Positions 31,656 through 38,457 of a stretch of DNA of 38,457 nucleotides are shown here, one piece after another. Made by a program: the position numbers and the translations under genes. Numbering within the stretch: position 1 is the first letter of the stretch; every line of letters starts with the position of its first letter. The notes under the pieces are model-generated. The model had not been told where the DNA came from. It worked only from the letters and a program-made list of their open reading frames with translations, and did not search any database. The DNA comes from Euryarchaeota archaeon UBA52 (GTDB lineage: Archaea; Thermoplasmatota; Poseidoniia; Poseidoniales; Thalassarchaeaceae), in NCBI GenBank assembly GCA_002505455.1, contig DAVB01000009.1:1-38457 (forward strand). Reading direction: 5' to 3'.

Positions 31656-33824
31656 TTAGTTTTCGGAAATTTCACTAATTTTCTGCCTCAGAACCTCACT
31701 CACCACCTTTCCGTCGGCTGCCCCTCCTAGTTTGCCCATTACTAGACCCATGAGAGGGCCGATGGAGGCTAGACCTTTGGCTTCGATTAAATCTGAATGC
31801 TCTGAAAGCGCTTCATCGACTGCAGATTCAATTACCGTGTGATCGGCTGGTATGAATCCAAGAGCCTCGCCTTGTACTTTAATCCAGGACATTCGTTCAT
31901 GGTATGACGCATCGAGCAATTTCTGATCAGACGCCATGAGAGCGGAGATGGGAATGACCCCATCCCTTGTTATGGCTCCCTCGTCACGTGCTAGAATTAT
32001 GTTAAGCAGGGCTTTCATGGGAAATGCGGCTCTCTCGATGTTCGCAGCACGTGATGCCTCGTTGAGGGTTTGATCGAGAAGTGCGGTTGCGATAGACTTT
32101 GGTGAAATGGGAGGAATGTCTGAGTACCCTTCGATCGCCGCCTCGATCAAAAGATCGTCAAGTTCTGCACCCAGTATTGCCTCTGCCTGAGTTTCTGATA
32201 AACCAGTTTCAACGAGCCTGGATAGCCTCTCTTTGGATGTCATGGGAATGCTATCAACGGCTCTTCTCCATCTTGACGAGTCGATATCTGTCAAGGGGAC
32301 ATCTGTTTCCGGGTACATTCTCGCACCTCCTGGGAGGGGGCGCATTGGCATCGTAGTCCCATCATCTGGTTGGCCTTTCCTGATTACGACGTTCCTAACC
32401 TCCTGGGGGATTCTTAGAAAGGCCATTCTTGCACGTTCTGCGACAGCGTCCAATGCCAATTCTGCCTGCCATTGAGGGGCGATGCAAATTGCAAATGCGT
32501 CTGAGTCTTCCAATGATAGTCTGGTTCGTATCGAGTCGACATCGTCTAATTTGAGACCATAAGCTGGAAGTTCGTCAGAATGTATGATGCCATGTACACC
32601 AGCCCTTTTCGCGGCTCCCGATAGCTCTCTCCCAAGACGCGGGAGCTGTGCGCCGTTCGCATCTTTTTCCTTGCTTCCGAGATGGCCTGCGAGGCTCGGT
32701 AGTGCCAGCACCATTACGCTTGATCCGGCGGCCAATGCAGAGGACATCATTTCTGATTCGACCTCAGTCATGATCTCGGAGATATCTTCGATTTTTCCTT
32801 GGATGATTTGATGGGTGTCCTCTCTAATTGACGTCTCCAAGGAAGGGTCATCCGTCCTTCTATCGCTGCCTAGAGGGGGGAAGTTGTGCTTGGTTCTGAG
32901 GATATTTGAGAGTCGATAGAAGTGAATCTGACGGGCCATTTCCGACCTTATTATCCTAGGTATCCAATCGAGATCCTGGCAACCCTTGATCTCGACTCTG
33001 TCGCCACAGGCGATACTGACATTCAGATCTTGTCTGATGCTTCCCAAACCCCTGCGTACACTGCGTGTATCACGAAGTCGTCTGCCCAAGAACGAGGAAA
33101 CCGATTTTGCATGTTCAGGGGATATTATGTCTGGCTCCGTTGCTATCTCGACCAGCGGCATTCCGAGACGGTCCAAGGAGTAAGTTACTTCCGTTCCCGT
33201 ATCTGTGGTTTCTTCTCCCAACCTTCTTGCAGAGTCTTCCTCGAGACAGATTACTGAAATTCCTATTTCGATACCGTCGACCTCGAGCCTTCCTTCTGTG
33301 GCAATTAGACTGGTTCTCTGGAAACCGCTAGTATTGGAGCCGTCTACAACGGTCTTTCGCATTGTCTGGATTTTACTGGCGGGCGCGGCGTTGAACATCG
33401 CTGAAATCTGCAAAGTTGTGTCGAGGGCTTCGGAATCGAGCTGTAGGGGGGGAGCCTCGTCGAGTTCGATGAGTCCTGAATTGGGTGTCTGTTGATATGT
33501 GAATGTCCTATTCCTCATCTGTTCAAAACGGGCGGCGACATCGATATTACCGGACTCTCCTCGGGCTGCACGGAGGCGTCTCTTAGCGATTGGTCGAGAA
33601 GAGTTCCGAATATGGTCTTCGGATCCGTCATACAAGGCACTAGGTTGACGAGAATGTAGTTTTCCGGAAGAAAGTTGCTGATGTATCTCAATACCGCACA
33701 TGAAACCCAACGAAATGGGGTCTAGAGAGTCCGGATCACGGATATCGCCAACGGGCTCACCCTCCGGCATGATGCTGTCCAAGCAACGATTGCTCATAGG
33801 CTCAGCGGAATCAATCATGTCCAT
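31656..33824 (-). CDS. gatE: Glutamyl-tRNA(Gln) amidotransferase subunit E
   Basis: The archaea-only GatE subunit, which with GatD converts Glu-tRNA(Gln) to Gln-tRNA(Gln). The kinase-like cradle starts at GFMCGIEIHQQLSSGKLHSR. Other family blocks are RKTVVDGSNTSGFQRTSLIA, TYSLDRLGMPLVEIATEPDI and SIRQDLNVSIACGDRVEIKG. A central insertion of the DNA/tRNA-binding GAD type follows, around residues 390-500, then MRPLPGGARMYPETDVPLTDI. The C-terminal YqeY-like helical domain ends SEVLRQKISEI. At 722 residues it is longer than usual (about 630), partly through a 35-residue acidic N-terminal leader. The start may be 33824 or the ATG at 33818, which overlaps the mcm stop as ATGA. Confidence 0.95.
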   Translation of the reverse strand: MDMIDSAEPMSNRCLDSIMPEGEPVGDIRDPDSLDPISLGFMCGIEIHQQLSSGKLHSRQPSALYDGSEDHIRNSSRPIAKRRLRAARGESGNIDVAARFEQMRNRTFTYQQTPNSGLIELDEAPPLQLDSEALDTTLQISAMFNAAPASKIQTMRKTVVDGSNTSGFQRTSLIATEGRLEVDGIEIGISVICLEEDSARRLGEETTDTGTEVTYSLDRLGMPLVEIATEPDIISPEHAKSVSSFLGRRLRDTRSVRRGLGSIRQDLNVSIACGDRVEIKGCQDLDWIPRIIRSEMARQIHFYRLSNILRTKHNFPPLGSDRRTDDPSLETSIREDTHQIIQGKIEDISEIMTEVESEMMSSALAAGSSVMVLALPSLAGHLGSKEKDANGAQLPRLGRELSGAAKRAGVHGIIHSDELPAYGLKLDDVDSIRTRLSLEDSDAFAICIAPQWQAELALDAVAERARMAFLRIPQEVRNVVIRKGQPDDGTTMPMRPLPGGARMYPETDVPLTDIDSSRWRRAVDSIPMTSKERLSRLVETGLSETQAEAILGAELDDLLIEAAIEGYSDIPPISPKSIATALLDQTLNEASRAANIERAAFPMKALLNIILARDEGAITRDGVIPISALMASDQKLLDASYHERMSWIKVQGEALGFIPADHTVIESAVDEALSEHSDLIEAKGLASIGPLMGLVMGKLGGAADGKVVSEVLRQKISEISEN

Positions 33825-35986
33825 TGATACGTTCCTGTTTGTGATTCGTATATTGTACCGCCTCTGTGCAAGTTACTAATCGCACTTCTAACTATGGTTT
33901 CTGATATTCCTTCCACTAAAGCCGCATCTATGATCTGACTCATTTTCATGAGTCCTTCGTTTGCATCTGATATTTCCTGCATGATTATCCTGACTGTGCT
34001 GCTCTGCTTTTGTTGGCTCATTCCAGTTTGAAATTCTGATTCGTCCCTGATGTTAGATTCGTTCCTCCAGTGCATGAATATGGCCTTGGCAACTTCAGCA
34101 TCGGCTACCGTTGCAATCTGGCGGAGGTGTATCCTTGCATGGGCTTCTGTCAGGCGCATTAAGGCTTCTAGGGCTCTCGCAGTGACTGGTATCTCTGTTA
34201 TCTGATTTTTATCGGATTGGCTAATACCATAATCAGCGCTCCTGGGATTATTTTGACGCTGATTGAAGGAATTCCTTGTTTTAATGTAATATTTAATCAG
34301 AGTTCCCTTTGCTTCATCGTCAAGAGACGGATGGATATTTCGCTTTGCATAAGCCACATATTTTCTGAGGAAGTTTGTCGTCAGATGTTGTTTCTGATCA
34401 TGTCCTATATCCATTATTTCTTCTGAGTCGGGAATAGGCTCACTGCCCATCTTGTCTTCAATCTGAAGTTCGCTGACTCCCGAGGTTCTATTTTGCAGGA
34501 TATGATGGGCTATCTTCTCATCCAACCCCGGTTCTGGGGTGTCTTGAAGGAGCCATATCAAATCGAATCTAGAGGCCAAAGGTGTTTCCAGACCGGTTTC
34601 TTTGAAAGACTGCATGATACTCGCATTTGCTGATAGAGGAGCAAATCTTCCGGATATCGGATTGGCTGCTGCGAGCACTGCGCATCGCGAGTTGAGCGTA
34701 GCTGTGATGCCGCCTTTGGCGACTCTAATTTTCTGCTGCTCCATAGCTGGATGTATTGCACTTGTGTCCTGCTTGCTTATCTTATCGAACTCATCAATAG
34801 CGGCGAGGCCTCGATCGGATAGGGGAAGTACACCTGCCTCAAGAGCGAATCTACCGTCAGAAAAGCCGTCCTTCACAGCCGCTGCAGTTAAGCCGGCGGC
34901 AGATACTGATCCTCCAGATGTGAATTTACCTCTTGGCGAGAGGTTTGACATGTATGTGAGCAATTGTGATTTTGCAACCCCTGGATCGCCCATCAAAAGA
35001 ATATGGATATCTCCCCTCGATCTGGTTCCATCGCTCGAGACTCGGGCCACTCCTCCAAAAAGTTGCAGTGCTAAGGTTCGCTTTACCCATCTAAGAACCG
35101 GTGTGGAGAATATGGATGGCGCAATTGAATCTACGAGAAGATCGATTAGACTGTTGCTATCTCCATATTCCTTGACTAGTTTCTTAATTTCCTCTTCTTC
35201 ATCATCATCAATGATTATCTCCGTGAAAGGTGTCGTCTCTGCCTCCACGCTCACCATTGAGTAAAATATCTCGAAGAGCGGTGTCTTCCTAGATCCCTTC
35301 CTCTCTGAATGCATCTGCGGGATCATGTTCGCTATGATTCGGGTTCCCGGGAGAACGGTGTTCACCAAATCGCCCTCGAGAATTACCATGCCCGTACTCG
35401 GTTGCGCGCCGCTCGGAACGCGTTCTGGAATCTCTTGAATCTCAATCTTCTGATTATCCACGAGGGAGCATTTCTCCTTCATCAGGGTGAATTTTACTCG
35501 TCCCTTGCGCTCTCCGCATCCTTCGCATTGTAACGGCTCCTCAAGTTCTGTGTGATCATGCTGTATAATCTCAGTCTCGTAATCACACGAACATTGGAAG
35601 ACAGAACGATGGATCCGAGGTTTGATTTCACTCACCTTAGTCACTGAAACTTCTGAGCTTATGAGCTTCTGCACATCAACATGACCGACTCTCCTCAAAT
35701 CTCTCCGGCTATCGAGAGGTAGTCGATCGATTCTGATGAATGGTTCAATGTCCTGAGCTCCCATCTCGATGCAATATATCTTGAGAGCGGCAGAGCCCTC
35801 TCTCAAAATGTGCGTCGGATGATCGAGGAGCATGTCTGCAAAATCAGGGTCGAAAGTCTGAATTTGATGGAATGAGATCTCCATCTTGTCGATTTGCCCC
35901 GAAACTATCCGCTGAACTTCGTCAGCCATTGCCTCTTCGAGAAATGATCTCCATCGCGGTCTTGCATCTGGAGCGAGTATCGTCAT
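33815..35986 (-). CDS. mcm: Replicative helicase MCM
   Basis: The hexameric replication helicase. The N-terminal domain carries a zinc-binding site (CSCDYET near residue 132 and QCEGCGERKGR near 153). The AAA+ core has Walker A GDPGVAKSQLL (about 334), the MCM-type GRFALEAGVLPLSDRG, Walker B LAAIDEFDK (about 397), the sensor region AAANPISGRF and the Arg finger LASRFDLIWLLQD (about 474). A C-terminal winged helix closes the chain (IRSAISNLHRGGTIYE type). At 723 residues it is normal, with no intein. The stop overlaps gatE. The gene is divergent from the PPC-domain gene, with about 190 bases between, and a six-base inverted repeat lies 49-64 bases upstream of its ATG. Confidence 0.97.
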   Translation of the reverse strand: MTILAPDARPRWRSFLEEAMADEVQRIVSGQIDKMEISFHQIQTFDPDFADMLLDHPTHILREGSAALKIYCIEMGAQDIEPFIRIDRLPLDSRRDLRRVGHVDVQKLISSEVSVTKVSEIKPRIHRSVFQCSCDYETEIIQHDHTELEEPLQCEGCGERKGRVKFTLMKEKCSLVDNQKIEIQEIPERVPSGAQPSTGMVILEGDLVNTVLPGTRIIANMIPQMHSERKGSRKTPLFEIFYSMVSVEAETTPFTEIIIDDDEEEEIKKLVKEYGDSNSLIDLLVDSIAPSIFSTPVLRWVKRTLALQLFGGVARVSSDGTRSRGDIHILLMGDPGVAKSQLLTYMSNLSPRGKFTSGGSVSAAGLTAAAVKDGFSDGRFALEAGVLPLSDRGLAAIDEFDKISKQDTSAIHPAMEQQKIRVAKGGITATLNSRCAVLAAANPISGRFAPLSANASIMQSFKETGLETPLASRFDLIWLLQDTPEPGLDEKIAHHILQNRTSGVSELQIEDKMGSEPIPDSEEIMDIGHDQKQHLTTNFLRKYVAYAKRNIHPSLDDEAKGTLIKYYIKTRNSFNQRQNNPRSADYGISQSDKNQITEIPVTARALEALMRLTEAHARIHLRQIATVADAEVAKAIFMHWRNESNIRDESEFQTGMSQQKQSSTVRIIMQEISDANEGLMKMSQIIDAALVEGISETIVRSAISNLHRGGTIYESQTGTYQWT

Positions 35987-36034
35987 GGCATTTCCTCAGT
36001 CGGTCTACCGTGGTCCTGAGAGAGGGCCTATCAA

Positions 36035-36050
36035 GAAACCGGAGGGTTTC
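36035..36050. repeat. Inverted repeat GAAACC/GGTTTC upstream of mcm
   Basis: GAAACC (36035-36040), a GGAG spacer and GGTTTC (36045-36050) form a perfect six-base dyad in the region between mcm and the divergent PPC gene, about 50 bases before the mcm start. It may be an operator for a dimeric regulator or a hairpin in the mcm leader. Chance occurrence is possible. Confidence 0.4.
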
Positions 36051-36175
36051 GTACGCCCCCTTCCTTCCAGTGGAGAAAACTGTCATCTTTAATCGGTCTG
36101 ATCCCTTCTATTGCAGAAATTTTGTGCAATCTCCGACGTGGTAACCTTGAGAGACCTACTGTACCAAGAAGTGCC

Positions 36176-36604
36176 ATGGAACACACGCGATCAGGAAGTG
36201 ATATTCTCGTTCGACTTGACCCGGGAGAAGAGATTCACGCTGCTCTAAAGCAACTGGCGAATGACCTTGGGTTTGATGCTGCTGCTATTACAAGTGGCAT
36301 TGGTCGGACCCGGGACAATCAATATGGTTACATGAATGAAGAAGGCGTTTACCAAAGACGGCCTTTGAATCCTCCCTCTGAATTGGTGAGTCTTTCGGGC
36401 AATATTGCTCGTACTCAGGAGGGAGAGCCATTCACCCATATTCACTGCTGTTGGTCAGATGACGAAAATAATGTTCATGCTGGCCATCTGTTTCAAGCAA
36501 CAGTCCATGTTGTGGCGGAAATTCATATCAGAATCATGGAACATGCGATGATGACTCGTTGTCCTCTTGCTGACTTTGAGTTATTGGGTCTGGAGTTTGA
36601 ATAG
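36176..36604 (+). CDS. PPC (DUF296) domain protein
   Basis: A 142-residue stand-alone PPC domain, the fold found in plant AT-hook proteins and in many archaeal and bacterial singletons that form trimers. The sequence begins MEHTRSGSDILVRLDPGEEIHAAL, followed by AAITSGIGRTRD. It keeps the metal-binding pattern HIHCCWSDDENNVHAGHL (three His) and the ending strand AEIHIRIMEH. The frame is open from 36122, but the ATG at 36176 fits the domain start. Function in prokaryotes is not settled; DNA binding is only known where AT-hooks are attached, and none is present here. It is 17 bases ahead of the hydrolase gene. Confidence 0.85.
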   Translation: MEHTRSGSDILVRLDPGEEIHAALKQLANDLGFDAAAITSGIGRTRDNQYGYMNEEGVYQRRPLNPPSELVSLSGNIARTQEGEPFTHIHCCWSDDENNVHAGHLFQATVHVVAEIHIRIMEHAMMTRCPLADFELLGLEFE

Positions 36605-36621
36605 AAAAATACAGTGAGCTG

Positions 36622-37233
36622 ATGGTGATGAGAGTCCTATTTGCTCATGGCCTTTGGAGTACTCCTGGTGGTTCGAAACCCACCTACATGAAAGAAGTCC
36701 TGGGTTGGAATGTTGTCTGTCCGGATATGCGCAGGAATGGTTGGAGCGTTTCTTCTCAAGCTCTTACTGTTCGTCAGGAGTTGGAATCTTCCGAGTCTTT
36801 CGATATTCTTATCGGTTCATCCTTCGGAGCGCTTGCGATTGCCAATGCGATCGAGGGGTATGAAGGTGATTCACGTCTTGCTCTCTTAGCACCGGCTTTC
36901 GGGGTGTACGACACCCTGGCTTCACAAATCGGAGATCAAGCAATGGAAATTTGGAGGGAGGAGGGGGTTAGGTCATTCATCCCGCCAGATTGGGAGGAAG
37001 AAGTGCTACTCCCTTGGTCATTCATGGAAGATGCATTGGCGTGCGGATGGCCTGTGCTTCAACATAGAACGGTCATTCTTCACGGGAGGGGGGATGATGT
37101 AGTGCCTGTGGAAAACTCGTACAAAGCTAGCAGGGAGTCAGGGACGACCGATTTGGTGGAAGTGGACGACGGTCATAGGCTTGCAGAGAGTCTGGACATG
37201 CTGCCAGATCTGGTTTCCATGGTCTTATCCTGA
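36622..37233 (+). CDS. Small alpha/beta hydrolase (YqiA/UPF0227-like esterase)
   Basis: A compact 203-residue serine hydrolase. The N-terminal strand VLFAHGLWSTPGGSK has the oxyanion-hole loop, LIGSSFGALAIANA is the nucleophile elbow (Ser in GSSFG), VILHGRGDDVVPVE carries the catalytic Asp and EVDDGHRL the His. The size and the early HG loop fit the YqiA/UPF0227 group of esterases. Two in-frame ATGs lie at 36622 and 36628. The gene ends exactly where the convergent livF gene ends, with both TGA stops forming TGATCA at 37231-37236. The substrate is unknown, and it probably shares a transcript with the PPC gene. Confidence 0.85.
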   Translation: MVMRVLFAHGLWSTPGGSKPTYMKEVLGWNVVCPDMRRNGWSVSSQALTVRQELESSESFDILIGSSFGALAIANAIEGYEGDSRLALLAPAFGVYDTLASQIGDQAMEIWREEGVRSFIPPDWEEEVLLPWSFMEDALACGWPVLQHRTVILHGRGDDVVPVENSYKASRESGTTDLVEVDDGHRLAESLDMLPDLVSMVLS

Positions 37234-37953
37234 TCAATCGTCATGGGTGCCCAGGAAATACTGGCCGATTTCAGGATCTGTCAGAATATGGTCTGCATCT
37301 CCCGTATGGACTACCTTGCCATTTGACATGATGTATCCTCTGTCGGATCTTGAGAGGCTTAGTCTTGCATTCTGCTCGACTATCAGGACGGTGATTCCTT
37401 GCTCCCTGAGGGCGTCGATCCTCTCGATGATTTGCTGCTGGTACAGGGGTGAAAGAGCGGCTGTGGGCTCATCCAGGAGCAGGAAGTTCGGATTCGATAT
37501 CAGGGCTCTTGAGATTGCGAGCATTTGACGTTCTCCTCCTGATAGTGATGCTGCCAGATCATGCTCACGGGAACGGAGATCGGGGAACATGTCTAGTGCT
37601 CTCTCGATTCTCTGGCTGAGGATGTTTGCTGAGAGGGAGTTTCCGCCCATCTGGAGGTTTTCCTCGACTGAGAGGGAGGGAAATACGTTGTTCACTTGGG
37701 GGACGTAGGCGATCCCCATATTCACGAGTTGGTCTGTTCGCATTCCTGAAACGCTCTTGCCCCTGTAGTTGACCCGCCCGGCATAATAGTCGGCTATTCC
37801 GAATATAGCCTTGATGAACGTGGATTTGCCACATCCGTTCGGACCGATTATTGTGACGAACTCTCCTTCGTCGATATGCAGGTCTATGCCGTACAATATC
37901 TGTACGGACCCGTACCCTCCCGTGAGTCCGTTCACATCGAGAACTCGTGTCAT
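37234..37953 (-). CDS. livF: Branched-chain amino acid ABC transporter ATP-binding protein LivF
   Basis: One of two ATPases of a LivFGHM-type importer. The 239-residue protein starts MTRVLDVNGLTGGYGSVQILYGI and shows Walker A GPNGCGKST (about residues 37-45), the Q-loop IAYVPQVNNVFPSLSVEENL (typical of LivF), the signature LSGGERQML, Walker B FLLLDEPTAALSP and the H-loop region IVEQNARLSL. The start overlaps the livG stop by four bases (ATGA). The permease and binding-protein genes would be further to the right, beyond the window. Substrates are branched-chain amino acids, amides or urea in this family; sequence alone does not decide. Confidence 0.93.
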   Translation of the reverse strand: MTRVLDVNGLTGGYGSVQILYGIDLHIDEGEFVTIIGPNGCGKSTFIKAIFGIADYYAGRVNYRGKSVSGMRTDQLVNMGIAYVPQVNNVFPSLSVEENLQMGGNSLSANILSQRIERALDMFPDLRSREHDLAASLSGGERQMLAISRALISNPNFLLLDEPTAALSPLYQQQIIERIDALREQGITVLIVEQNARLSLSRSDRGYIMSNGKVVHTGDADHILTDPEIGQYFLGTHDD

Positions 37954-38457
37954 TTGTTTTCACCTCCGCCGTGGCCATCGGAGCCGAGATATGCCTCGAT
38001 GACGTCTCGATTCGAGCGCACTTCATCGGGAGTGCCCGTCATTAGGATCTCGCCCTCGTTCATGACGACTATCCTGTCCACGCCCTGTCTCAAGATGAAG
38101 TCCATGTTATGCTCGATTATGAGTACGGATATGCCCGTCTCGGAGACGATGTTTCGAAGGTTGGAGAATATCTTCATCGCCAGTGGCCCCGCAACGCCGG
38201 CCACTGGTTCATCAAGCAGGAGGAGTTGCGGGTCGCCCATCATGGAGCGCCCGATATCAACAAGCTTGCTTTGACCGCCTGATAGTTCGCTTGCTAGGTT
38301 ATGCGCCATATGCGGGACCTCGAGTTGATCTAGCACTTCATATGCTCTGTCCAGTCTCTGGATCTCTGATGGGTGAGAACGGCCGGAACGCACGACGTCG
38401 AAGAAGCTGGGGGAAAACTGGTTTCTAGGGGGCACCAGGAGATTCTCGATGACGGTC
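37950..38457 (-). CDS. livG: Branched-chain amino acid ABC transporter ATP-binding protein LivG (C-terminal part)
   Basis: The frame runs in from beyond the right edge. The first readable residues TVIENLLVPPRN match the LTVxENLLV segment that follows the Q-loop in LivG, so only the C-terminal two thirds are here. ELSGGQSKLVDIGRSMM (signature), LLLLDEPVAGVAG (Walker B with the LivG-type AG) and LIIEHNMDFI (H-loop) are all visible. The tail ends GGGENK. There is no start codon within the window; the apparent GTG at 38435 is internal. The stop overlaps livF. Confidence 0.92.
   Translation of the reverse strand, partial: TVIENLLVPPRNQFSPSFFDVVRSGRSHPSEIQRLDRAYEVLDQLEVPHMAHNLASELSGGQSKLVDIGRSMMGDPQLLLLDEPVAGVAGPLAMKIFSNLRNIVSETGISVLIIEHNMDFILRQGVDRIVVMNEGEILMTGTPDEVRSNRDVIEAYLGSDGHGGGENK

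Noticed and set aside
34602..35264. 220-codon plus-strand frame opposite mcm
   Set aside because: It is a shadow of the conserved MCM AAA+ core on the other strand; the translated product has no family character.
36667..36684. GGTGGTTCGAAACCCACC resembles a tRNA T-arm
   Set aside because: It lies in frame inside the alpha/beta hydrolase (Gly-Gly-Ser-Lys-Pro-Thr). No acceptor, D or anticodon arm can be placed around it.

Overview
The window is a gene-dense archaeal chromosome segment, almost certainly from a marine euryarchaeon of the Poseidoniia/Thermoplasmatota type (Marine Group II or III). The archaeal assignment rests on MCM helicase, Glu-tRNA(Gln) amidotransferase subunit E (GatE), peptidyl-tRNA hydrolase Pth2, an archaeosine radical SAM enzyme (RaSEA), AK6-type adenylate kinase, P0/P1 stalk proteins ending in the shared acidic GLGxLFG tail, and the ftsZ-secE-spt5-L11-L1-L10-L12 gene order. 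The marine group II/III placement is inferred from overall character, not from a search. No rRNA, tRNA, CRISPR array, insertion sequence or long repeat was seen, and no stretch over about 200 bases lacks a gene.

Layout. 1-1.7 kb (minus): the N-terminal part of an unknown membrane-anchored protein and a CAX-type Ca2+/H+ exchanger. 1.7-3.0 kb (plus): AK6 and a CDP-alcohol phosphatidyltransferase, translationally coupled. 3.0-3.35 kb (minus): a small MerT-like membrane protein. 3.5-8.3 kb (plus): ftsZ, secE, spt5, L11, L1, L10, L12. Two genes here are odd: Spt5 carries an N-terminal Nudix-like domain, and L11 lacks most of its N-terminal domain. 8.3-12.8 kb (minus): an archaeal YchF-like GTPase, a 13-helix membrane protein that looks like a ligand-less relative of haem-copper oxidase subunit I with a small two-helix partner, and RaSEA. 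12.9-15.4 kb (plus): a UMF1-type transporter with an acidic soluble insert, and a membrane-anchored hexapeptide acyltransferase.

15.4-28.1 kb (minus) reads as one closely spaced run, transcribed in the order threonine aldolase, exported thioredoxin-like protein, addB-like, addA-like, M20 peptidase, coiled-coil/SAP protein. The two giant proteins make a complete AddAB-type helicase-nuclease, including the AddB four-cysteine iron-sulfur pattern and nuclease motifs on both subunits. This is a bacterial type of double-strand-break machine and is unexpected in an archaeon.

28.2-29.5 kb (plus): a PLP aminotransferase. 29.5-36.0 kb (minus), in transcription order: mcm, gatE, a DUF4430-like lipoprotein, an ECF-type S component, pth2 and a cysteine dioxygenase. 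The lipoprotein and S component suggest a vitamin uptake pair, with cobalamin the best guess. 36.2-37.2 kb (plus): a PPC/DUF296 protein and a small alpha/beta hydrolase. 37.2-38.5 kb (minus): livF and the C-terminal part of livG, from a branched-chain amino acid type ABC importer.

Genes are packed tightly. Many neighbours share an ATGA overlap, and two convergent pairs meet within a palindromic stop (TTAA, TGATCA). Start codons were adjusted where family length, Shine-Dalgarno spacing or coupling supports a downstream start.
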